A stretch of 64,000 nucleotides of DNA, from assembly GCA_022457155.1 (NCBI GenBank), contig JAJGOT010000115.1, positions 1,011,501 to 1,075,500 on the forward strand, given 5' to 3'. Positions 11,285-21,653 of the stretch are shown in pieces. A program made the position numbers and the translations under genes. Source of the stretch: Cladopsammia gracilis (Eukaryota; Cnidaria; Anthozoa; Scleractinia; Dendrophylliidae). The notes under the pieces are model-generated. The model was not told the origin of the DNA. It saw only the letters and a program-made list of their open reading frames with translations, and made no database searches. Every line of letters begins with the position of its first letter. Position 1 is the stretch's first letter.

Positions 11285-11904
11285 TAAGTACGTTGGAGTG
11301 ACATTTCAGCATTAACTAAAGGCTTTTTAATCAGGTTAATTCTGTTCAAAAGCTCAACAGATCTTCTGGATATAAGCGTATCTCTCGGAAATGGAGGCTG
11401 TAGAAAGAAAATTGATTAGAGCGGTGCCCGGCACTCAAGCCCAGTAAACTCTTTATTATCGCAGGCAGTTATTTACCTTAAACAAACTATAATATAATAC
11501 GATTAGATTCAGAAGCGAAAATGATAATTTCTCGATAAGATGACAAAGGCGAAACCTAATTTTAGTTTTGCATGGAATGCATCTGGTCTGTGAAGCAATA
11601 GCCTGTTCCAGGCGTTCAGACCGTGGCCATTTGGCCAAATTTTCAACCAATGTTCTCATGTTCACTTTAACATTTTGTAGGATTCATTATCTTCTTTGGT
11701 AAATAAAGTGAATTCAAGATTGACCATGCATTCCGGTAAGTAATATCTGATCCCCGAGGTTTGATTCAAAGATAACTTATTGATTTTCCCCTTAAACGAC
11801 ACTTAATATTACCTTCAGTTCATTTCAGTGCTAGTGATGCTTGAACAAATGTTTTACTGTTTGTTACGGTCTTGCTAGATTTGTTTTCCACTGAAATTAT
11901 ACCA

Positions 11905-12118
11905 TTAACCCTTTCAGTCCCAAGAGTGCCACAGTCGTGAAAATTCAAGAAAAATCCCAAATTTCATTTTGTAAAATATTGAAAAACAAATGGTACCATG
12001 CAAAAGTACCGCTGAAGAGGTTTCATTTGAATGGTCACACCATAGGATTTCGTCGACAGACTCAAAAGTTAGAACTACACTACATGTCTCCATAATTGAC
12101 TCTCAGTGAAAGGGTTAA
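11905..12118. mobile_element. TTAA-bounded MITE, copy 2
   Basis: TTAA-CCCTTTCAGTCCC at the left and AGTGAAAGGG-TTAA at the right form inverted termini with TTAA duplications, as in piggyBac-derived MITEs. Internal sequence matches copy 1 (316-520), but its left end is better preserved. Confidence 0.7.
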
Positions 12119-12266
12119 TCGGCAAATTCTATCAATAACTAAAGAGTAAACAACATTTTCTTTCCGCATTTCGTGGAAGGTCCTGGCTGGGTTGCAGAAA
12201 AAGACGGTTTTCTCTTGACCGGGAATGATTTGAATGATCGACAACTACTACTTAACCAACTTAAAA

Positions 12267-12645
12267 CTTAAGGGGAAGTTTCACGGGAATTTTGATGTTT
12301 TTTGATCAAAGCCATTTTACAATACCTTTACTTATTTACAAAATAATACTAAAACACCAAGAGAGTGAAATCAACCAATTCTTGAAAGAGGAACAAATTA
12401 TGGTCTGTTCTAGACCATTTGGAGACGAAAATGTGGCAACTTTAAAATAATTAGGCTAACTTTTTTCAAGTTGTAATTCATTCAAACCCACTCCGTCAAT
12501 GCCCAGAGACACTCATCCCGGGTTTTGATATATTTTGTGGTAATTTATCACAGCACTGGAGCTTTATTTTTCGGTTTCTGATCATACAACAAAATTTTTT
12601 TCTTTTTAAATTGACACCAAATCCCCGTGAAACTTCCCCTTTAAA
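12267..12645. mobile_element. MITE with GGGGAAGTTTCACGGG termini
   Basis: AAGGGGAAGTTTCACGGG at the left is mirrored by CCCGTGAAACTTCCCCTT at the right, about 375 bp apart. The interior is non-coding. Flanks are TA/TTAA-like but the duplication is not clean. Confidence 0.6.
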
Positions 12646-13065
12646 AGTCTCATTGAATGCAAAAATGATTGATTCTCAGATTGTTCGCGTGACCTATTTT
12701 CATTGAGTCTCGTGACATTTGAGTGAAAAGAAACTTTTGTTTGACATGATCAGAGATTAGCCTCACTTTCTTTCATTGTTGTTTCATTTCAGTACTTTAA
12801 ACATCTGAAAGGACTTTGTACAAACAGACTCCGAATTTTGCTAAATTACTGACAGAGCCGTTGTCGTCATTTTACACGGTATGTATAAGAAGTTAATAGG
12901 TTCGTGCATAATGTAACGCAATGCGATCGTTGCAAATATTTATCATCTCGACAGATCCCAGCTATCACTGTGTCTGAAAATGAAGATCTAAAAGTCTTTA
13001 AATTATTTTATTGCGTTAAGTTGAGTTGACCAGTACCTGTGTGCATATTTGAACACGGCTACGAA

Positions 13066-13525
13066 TATTTTACCCGCGCTACCATTTACCGGTAGTTGCA
13101 TAATATTAAGCAGACATTGGCCTCCAATACCATGTTGTGGCATTTTGATATGATATTAAAATTGAAGATTGGCATTAGCCTGCAAAGCAGCCGTATTTGG
13201 GGGACGAGCGAGCGCTGAGTTAAACCGCAGACGTCTGAGGCGAGTCAAAAGACGGGACCAAGGGTGTGGGAGTCAGGCTGGTAGACGAAGGAGAGTGGAG
13301 GGGAGGGGAAAGAACCCCATCCCTTTCACTCCTCCCAGCCCCAGACTGTTTGCAAAACCAAAATGGCGACCAAACACTGCACTGCAGGCTAGATTGGCAT
13401 TCGCGCCAATTACTTTAAAACTAAACGAAATTCAAATCCCCGACACGATTTTAGAGGCCAATGTCTACTTTATATCATGCAAGTACCAGTAGTTTCGTGG
13501 AGCGAAATGGTAGCGCGGGTAATTC
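13066..13525. mobile_element. Foldback element with ACCCGCGCTACCATTT arms
   Basis: Arms of about 70 bp are inverted repeats: ACCCGCGCTACCATTT and AGACATTGGCCTC on the left, with their complements on the right. The outer element hosts a younger TAGCCTG-family MITE (13176-13391). Confidence 0.6.
13176..13391. mobile_element. TAGCCTG-family MITE, insertion 2
   Basis: A 216-bp element beginning TAGCCTGCAAAGCAG and ending CTGCACTGCAGGCTA. It is flanked by a perfect 9-bp duplication GATTGGCAT (13167-13175 and 13392-13400). The GC-rich interior contains an open frame of about 100 codons without any recognisable domain, which I treat as fortuitous. Confidence 0.8.
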
Positions 13526-13862
13526 GCGTTTATAAACATCGGTCATTTTGCGTTTAAAGTGCCGTATCGCATCAAACTTTTACTTTTTCCGCGACGAAAT
13601 TATCATTTTGTTGATGTCTTCATTCTATAAGCTTTTAATTTATATATAGGATTGGGCACTTTGTATTAAAACTGAACGCTTACAAGGCTTTATGTGCGCA
13701 CACGGTCAAACTCCTCCAGCGCAGTGTAACCTTAAGTTTCTGTAGACAAAAGCACTTGTTTACTCTTTGATTCTGGAATAACTAAAGTGGCAACCAAGCG
13801 GTTGTTTGATTCCTGAGGTGAAAATGTCAACATTTGATACCTGAACAACTACTGGGTAATTA

Positions 13863-14121
13863 CAGAAACACATAAGTGGGTTGAAACGTGCAACTGTCTC
13901 TTGTACGCTTCAAAACAAGCTTCCGATTATTCAATTTGCTAAGAAGTTGTTACAACCTTATTGGAAAATCAAGATAAAAATATTAACCAATCAATTCGCT
14001 AGAACAACTTGCTTCCAATCTCGAGGGACCGAGGGGTTTCCAAATATGGTACTAAGCAAAAAATGAATATTCGGAAGCTGTGAATGCGCGTTACACGTTT
14101 CAACCCACTTATGGGTTTCTG
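13863..14121. mobile_element. hAT-like MITE upstream of NLR gene A
   Basis: CAGAAACACATAAGTGGGTT at the left is mirrored by AACCCACTTATGGGTTTCTG at the right. GTAATTA flanks both ends (7-8 bp duplication). The equivalent position upstream of gene B, near 39420, reads GTAGGTAATTG with no insertion, so the element landed in gene A's flank after the duplication. Confidence 0.7.
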
Positions 14122-14174
14122 GTAATTAATATTGTGTAAATTCAATTCTGAGCCATCTTTTGTTTTATCCTACA

Positions 14175-14265
14175 CAGTACGTTTGACGTCATATTCAGAT
14201 GGCTGTCATGTCACATCACGTGTTGAACACACTTGTACCTGATATTTTAACTAGAGCTTGCTAAG
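14175..14265 (+). promoter_or_regulatory. Putative 5' exon/promoter of NLR gene A (CRE and E-box)
   Basis: This block is conserved with 39470-39574 upstream of gene B. Both contain TGACGTCA (14184-14191), CACGTG (14217-14222) and the end CTAAG before GTAAGAATCCAG, a good splice donor. An acceptor with a long pyrimidine tract lies at 15031, 18 bp before the start codon, so a 5'-UTR intron 14266-15031 is likely. The exon start is not determinable. Confidence 0.5.
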
Positions 14266-15049
14266 GTAAGAATCCAGTTATTAAATAAAATGTTTAGATA
14301 TTTTTATCTCCTATTTATTTCTGCGATAAATTGAGCGACATTCATAAAAGATATAGGCTCGCGTCATGTAAAAGTATTTATATAAAGGTACATAGACAGA
14401 GTGGTTTAATAGTAATAAATGCACGCATTGATACAATAATTACGGTCATATTGCAATTAAGTGAAGATTTCTCTCGTTTGGCAGGAGCTTTTCTCTTGCG
14501 ATATTATATCGTCAATATGCTCTAATCTGTACTCAGACTTAAATCCAATAGTACCGCTTTGCAATGTTATTTTACCCACCATAAACAAACAATATTATTG
14601 TTTCAAGCTAGATTAGTAATGGATGGCAAGCAATTATGCATTCAGTACAGAGAGGTCATTAGGGGTTACCGTAATTACGGGACACATTGAGATAAAACAA
14701 TAAATAGGAATACGGGTATGTCCGGGAAAAATAACGAGGATACAGAATACCAGCGACAACGTACGGGTACAATAAAATGCAGTTTACTGGAAACGATATA
14801 TTTAGGCCTTAAATAAGTGGAATACAGGATATGAAGACCTCCCCCCCCCCCCCCCCCCCTCATCCACCCTTACAACAGTAAGTTCCACTGAAACGTTCTC
14901 TGAAACATCTCTTACTGACTTTCAGCATCACTTGCATTACACAATTTCTGTCTGGTTATGTAAAATTCATCGTTGATCTTTACAGTACTGTACAGTAACT
15001 GATTTGGGTTCTTTTCTTCTTATTTTTCTAGTAACATTAGCTGACAAAC

Positions 15050-15752
15050 ATGTCAGAAGATGCACAGGACACTGGTAACAGTTCAAAGGACAGCGATGAT
15101 GTCCCTCCTAAGTTGAGTACTGACCTTCCATTCATGAAAGATATCAAAACAACATCAAAACAGCCACATCTACCTGTTGATTTTCTGTTACTGACGGTTA
15201 ATGAATGCGAGTTCTTGGCTTGTTACAATCAGCTAGAAAATCCGTACAGATGTTGTTTTGATAGTCTTGGTTACGTTTACTTCGCGGACGTGGTTGAAAG
15301 TCAAGAGGAAAAAGTGAAGGTCGCACTGATGCGATGTTATCAAGGATCCACAGGTCCTGGAAGCTCTATGATTACCGTGAAGAATGCTGCGACTGTACTA
15401 AAGCCTAAAGCAGTCATCTCTGTTGGAACTTGCAGTGGCCTCAACCCGGACAAAACCAAGTTAGGAGATGTTGTTGTTTCAACGAAATTAACAACATATG
15501 CGTCCAAAGTGGTGACAAGCGATCAAGAGCAATCAACTGGCATCAGAAGTATTGTTAGCAGACGCTTTCTCAACATCATTAAGAATTGCGCTGATGGCTG
15601 GCAGGCACCTTTGAAGAACCTAGAGGATCGTGAAATCAAAGTTCATTGCAGTGAGTTATTAAGTGGCCCAGAGCTGGTCAGCGCTGAGTGGCGGCGAAAA
15701 GAACTTGTTAAGCTCTATCCTTATGCCGCTGCCTTGGAGATGGAAGGAGTAG
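15050..15752 (+). CDS. Gene A exon 1: PNP_UDP domain, main part
   Basis: Encodes the first 234 residues and ends in phase 1 at GGAGTAG before GTGAGA. It begins with a short polar N-terminus (MSEDAQDTG), then the nucleoside-phosphorylase-like core with VISVGTCSGL, LGDVVVS and the active-site-like LEMEG near the donor. Reading past the donor hits a stop at 15808, confirming the exon ends here. Confidence 0.85.
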
Positions 15753-18700
15753 GTGAGATTGTGTTTTTTCTTGTCATCTTTTTTGGCATGTATTTAGACT
15801 ACATGTAAGCAATCAGAAACTGTCTTTATAGAATGCTTTCTGAACTGCTACCATAAGAGATACAGTGTAATACACATCTTACAGTATTTTGATTTTCTTT
15901 TAGAGGTCTCAAATTCGCATATTTTTACTGAAAAAAAAAATCAAACAGCTATAGATCTGCATCCTCTGTATAATAATAGAAAAATACCTAACTTCGTTTC
16001 ATATTTCAGGTATTTTTACAGCAGCGTTTGATAATCAGATCGAATGGCTCATTGTAAAAGGCATAGCTGATTATGCAGGTGGTGCTGGGGTGTCTGCAGA
16101 AAGTTGGATACCCTGTGCAAGTGTGATGGCAGCATCTCTTGTTGCACACATTTTGAGTGATCCTGGTGTTTTCCGTACGTGGCCTCATTATGCAGGTATT
16201 GATGGTTATAAAAAATTGCTATTTTTTTGAGCAAAAATCTAAGCGCTAACAGAGTAACGCAATCCCTTATAGTATGCAGGAAAGCACGGATTCCGTGATA
16301 ATCTCCTAGTACAACTATGTACTGGGAACGAGATTAGAGCCTGAGGTCACGAAAATCCGACATGGGAATCGATTGAAGTTGTTTTACATCCCATATTCCT
16401 TTTACATTGAAGTTTCACCATCTTTTTCAACAGATGCTCTTTCAGATTGTCAGAGCTCAACTCGAGAAAAGAGCGGAATGTTTACGTCCTCTGCCCAGGC
16501 TTCTGAAGGAACTGAAGAAATGACTGCAGCGCACCATGCAGGTATGTTATAGTGTATATTTGTACTACTTAATACGTTAGAAAGGTGCTTATATTTGCTA
16601 TACTACACTACCATCAGTTATAACAATAACTTTGAAATTTGGTATAGGTTTCTTTGCTCAATTTACGATTCTTTGCTTACTGATTCTTTGTTCGTCAAGT
16701 GGATATTATTTTGTTTTCCACATTATCGGCTCGAAGCAGGTGAACTTTTTTGCACTTTGAAATAATGATAATTGTATTCGGGGGGGGGGGGGGGGGATGG
16801 TGGGGGGAGTTGGTTCTCCTTATATAAGCCATACAGTTATGTGGGAATGATTTTTGAGCCGTTTTTTTATGTGTTTTTTTAGGGAGAAATGAAAAGAGAA
16901 ATCACCTATTTTGATCAGAAAATGGTTAGAGAAAATTACATATATTGGTCTGAAAATGGGTATGGATTTTAATGGGCGAGCAGCACAGCCCTACTGAAAA
17001 TTTCAAGGAATTTCCCCTCCTCCATCCCAAGGAAGATATTGAGGACGACAATCAGCACACCGAGTGGGTACCTTTGGATAGAGTAGCCTAGGCTTTCAGC
17101 GGCTTTACCACTCGAGCGTGACACCCCAAATGTGAAACTTCTTGTAGGTTAACAAATCGTTTAATGGTGTTATTTCACTTTAAATTATTTCAGCAGATGC
17201 TTCGTCTGATGCTTACAAATCAACACAACTAAAAACAGGAATGAAGCGGAAACGGACTGAGCACCATGAAGGTACCTTGTAAATAATGATAATACAGTAA
17301 TTATTTTTTTCGAAATTCGAAAGATGGAACTTATTTGTTTAATTACACCTCCATAGGTTAAAAGTGAAAACAGGATGCATGGTATACTTTCACGTATGAG
17401 ACATGCCACCAGTTTTGCAGGCATTCGATTGAATAATAACATGGCTCCTAGCCCTATTCAATTCCGGCTGTTACCATCCCCCCCCCCCCCCCGGGCCAAC
17501 CCCCGGGAATCTGTGTGTTTTTTTTTCGTGGAACTACAAATTCCCCGCCCCCGAGCTGCCAGAAACTACAAATTCCTCGCCCCTGGGCAACAGAAAAGCA
17601 ACAAAAATTACAAAAGTTAAAGAAATATATATTAAAAGCACGTTTAATAATGTAACATCATTAATAACGTAACATCAGATCACCGAAAACAAAGTTGCTG
17701 GCTCTGTGAAAGTTCTAACAAAACGTCTATGAATCAGATTGCATAAAGACATATTTAACGTTGTTTCTTTGATCGGATGCACGACTTTGGACTATCGGAA
17801 ATTTCTGTTTATCCGTCAGCAGCCTGATGCTGTGCTTTGTTTTTTCGTGCCCTTGTCAATTTTGCTTTTTCAGCTCCTCGCCTCAAAGCCCACGTTGAAA
17901 TACACATCAAGAAGCGTTTCTTACCTTCAAACAAATTCTTTAACTTTGCAATACCTTGGTTTTCAAGCCAATAGCCCACAAAAGTAGTCGGTTTCCCGGC
18001 GAATTCTTCCATTGTTTACTGACACGGATGGATCTGGCGATCGGTCAAGTTGTCCCCGCCCCCAACCCCCAGGGCAACACATTGTTGTACAAAATCCCCC
18101 CCAGGGACATAGGGCCTTACAAATCCCCGGGGTATGCCCGGGGGGGGGGGGGCATGGTAACAGCCGGAATTGATTGATGCATTAATGAAAGGCTTCTTCG
18201 AGCCAACCCGTGAATACGAAATGCTAACGGTAACGCAATATTGCGGGGTTTTTTTTTTGGAAATTAAATGTAACGACTTTTGACGAATGCAAACAAACAA
18301 ACAAAAAAACAGTAACTTTCAGTTCGAAGGAAAAAAAAAGAAAAAACCCGTCTGCGGCGAGATTTCGAGAGATTCGAACTCACGTCCTTCGGTTGCCTAC
18401 GGCTCTATAGTCCTTTCACTTATGCACTGCGCTACCAAGGATTAGACTACTTACTGAGGTCAAATTTTGCTATTTCAACGTAGATATGAGGAAAAAGTTT
18501 ACATCTGAGTGATCGAGCGAGCAAGTGAGTGAATTAGCCGCCGTTACCGATAACCCGTTCATTACGCATGCGCGTATTCACGAGTTAAAAACAATAGCAG
18601 CTGTGTTTTATGGTTAATGATTTAGTGATTTAATGGTGTCACTTAGTTTAGTCGTATTTTGCTTGAACAGGTTCTTCTTCCGAGGGTCAGAGCTCCGCAC

Positions 18701-21621
18701 AAACAAAAAGAGGACAGTTTTCTTCTTCTCAGGCTTCTCAGCGGACTGAAGACATGACTGAACACCATTCAGGTATTTTCTAAGGAATAATTTGTAAATG
18801 AGTCTAACAATAGCGTAGAAATCCAGGCAGTTTATAGTTATTATGCGTCTGTTGTTATAAGGACAGCCTTTGATTTACTTTTCTTTGCTGGAAAACCCAA
18901 CAGTTTTTGCCGCATACCCCTTATTCGCCCTTGTCTTTCATACGTTGGCATTCCCTCTTTTCCGTGATAAGAGGGTCCCCCTCCTACCCGGGATCCTACA
19001 TGGACAATGTTGTGTCCTATACAATCATTGCTTAATTTCACCATAAGAAACTGCCGTTTTCCCAGTTGGTATGGATGCCCTCCAGGAAGGATTACTCTCT
19101 TATGAAATTAGGGTAACCGTCTTGTCCTAGACAAGTCATTGTGTACCGCGTGTCACGTACATTAAAAGAGTCTCCAAAACCAGTCTATGATGATAACAAC
19201 AACAACGACGACAAACAACAACAACAACAACAACGTTTATTCGCACTGTAAAGTTACAAAGATGTATACGTAATATATAAATTAAAAATAGATACAGTAG
19301 CTGGTTACCCAAAATAAATAAAAAGCTAAACTAGTTGGGTAACCATCATTTATTAATTAAAAATAATATACACGCGAGTCAGAAAAGTGGCTTTACATAG
19401 ATTTACTAAATTTAATGTACACACCTTAATGTACAAACATTAAGGACTGGTTCCACTAGCGACGTAATCGGAAGCGGAGTGGGAGTCGGGAGCGTTAAGG
19501 TGGATTTCCACTGTCGCGTAAAGTTTGACGTGCGTAAAACGGGCGTAAATAAAACGCAAGTAAACAATTTCCACTGTCGCGTTATTTTTACGCACGTAAA
19601 AATTACGCAACAGTAGAAATTATTTACGTTCGTTTTATTTACGCCCGTAGAAATTGACTTGACAGTGGAAATCCATGCACCTTAAGGAGTTTTACGTTGT
19701 TTTGGAAATAAGAAAACGGAGTCGCAATCGCAATAATCGGAAGCGCGACGAAATCGAAATCGGAAGGATTAGAAGGTTTCATTTTTCTTCCGATTCCACT
19801 TCTACTTCTGTCGCTTACTAGCCGCTTACGTCGTTTTGATTTCCACTACATCGTAATGTTCTTGCGATTCTGATTCCGCTTACGTCGCTAGTGGGAACCA
19901 AGTTTAATAGTTATCAATATGGAACCTGTAAAAGAAAATTACCACCGCGGCCGGGAAAACTTTTGAGATCAAGAGCAGTCACGTAGCAGGGAGGGGCAGG
20001 GGGCCCTCCTCCTGCCCCCCCTCAGAATTTTTCGAAGTTAAAAAACAATTAAAATACCAAAAATATATAATTAAAACAAATTAATGTGCAACACTAAATG
20101 CAGAGTTGTTGTTTTGCTTACTAAACATATTGCTTTTTTGACGTTCTTGTTCGGCGTTGCCGTCGCCGTCGCCGTCGCCGTCGTGGTTGCTTAAGCTCCC
20201 TAATATCTTTTTTTTACGGGGTAGCTTTGCTTGGCCAATTTGCTCGCCACCCCTAGTTATTGTAGCCTTGCTACGGGCCTGATTAGAGGAATGTTTCTGG
20301 CACATTATTAACTGTTTTCACGGGATCATGCAATATTTTAATTTCCCTTAAACTACCCACGTACCTGCAATTTGATAGGAACAGTCATGAATATTAAATT
20401 TACATTCTACATAATTAACAATCGATAACAGAGAATCAACAAAACACTGGAATCGATTACGATCATCACAGGACAAATCACAGGACGATAGCAGATATAG
20501 ATAACAGATTAATGTCTCCTCTAAGCAGAATAAGGAAAGGTGTCCACCTCGTTGAAAAGGAAAATGTATTCTCCGGTGTGGCTTGAACCACCGCGTCCGC
20601 TTTAACCACTGTAAGCCCCCTGATGCATTGTGTTCCAAATGAACAGAGCCACTGTTTAAGAATTCCACGAAATTTAATGCCTTGTAGAGACCACGTATTT
20701 ACAACCACTACGTTACTAAAACGAGTTGAAAATCTAGGTAAAAAAGATATTGCAGATAGGTCTAAATCTCAGTCCAGCAGAGGGTATCTGTAACCAATGG
20801 AGTTGACTGTATTTTAAAACAAATGAATCTAACCTAACTTGTGGTATTTTGTCTTTTCGCAGATGTGTCGTATTCAATCCATATCATAGAAAGAATTCGT
20901 CAGCTCTACAAATGCCGTGAAGGACACATTCTACCATTTCCTTGGTGTGAAGAGTTCAGTTTCAATTTGAAAGATATTTTTACCAGACTGAAGATTGTCA
21001 ACAAAGAAAAAACACGAGGAGCATTGACCGATGAAATCACCAACATTACCGCTATCTTTAGAGCACATGCAGAATGCCAAAACCCACGGATTGTTTTGAT
21101 TGAAGGAGAACCTGGTATGGGAAAAACCACCTACTCTCAGAAGCTGGCGTATGGCTGGGCAACTAATCAAGATGAATGGGACGAATCTTTCCCAGCGATT
21201 GAAGTGCTGATCTTTCTTAGATGCCACGATATTAAATCTAGCATCTGGGACGCTATTGATGATCAAATTCTCCCTGAAGATGTTGACGCAGAAGCTAAAA
21301 AGGATTTCTTCAAATTCATCCAAGAAAACCAGTCCAAAGTTCTGTTAGTGCTCGATGGATTGGATGAGGCGGACCCTGGTAAACTGCCCGCAATTTACTT
21401 CAAACTCCTTGAAAGTAAAGAGCTTCCATATTGTCACATTGTCATAACATCTCGCCATGAGATTGGAAAAAAAGTAAGGCGATACTGTGACACCCTGTGG
21501 GAGATTCGAGGTTTTACCAAAAAATATGCAAAACATTTCATTGGAAAATACTTCCACGACATGGAACACTTGGCATGGGAGCTTTTAAAAATGCTTTGGC
21601 CTTATGACTATGACATTGACT

Positions 21622-21653
<32 letters not shown>

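Larger units (their letters stand above)
18773..20862. other. Gene A intron 5 (hosts four insertions)
   Basis: Roughly 2.1 kb. It aligns in segments with gene B intron 5 (46253-47618) and with the relic copy (27561-27640, 29903-30050). Gene-A-specific insertions are an AAC-repeat-bearing segment (19195-19440), a TTAA element (19495-19685) and a hAT-like element (19976-20281). A shared MITE is at 19448-19900. Confidence 0.7.

Noticed and set aside
11599..11625. Possible fourth TAGCCTG MITE
   Set aside because: Only one terminus (TAGCCTGTTCCAGGC) is visible. No matching end or 9-bp duplication was found nearby.
13169..13492. 107-codon frame with an Arg-rich start
   Set aside because: It spans the boundaries of two nested MITEs and begins at a non-ATG codon, so coding is unlikely.
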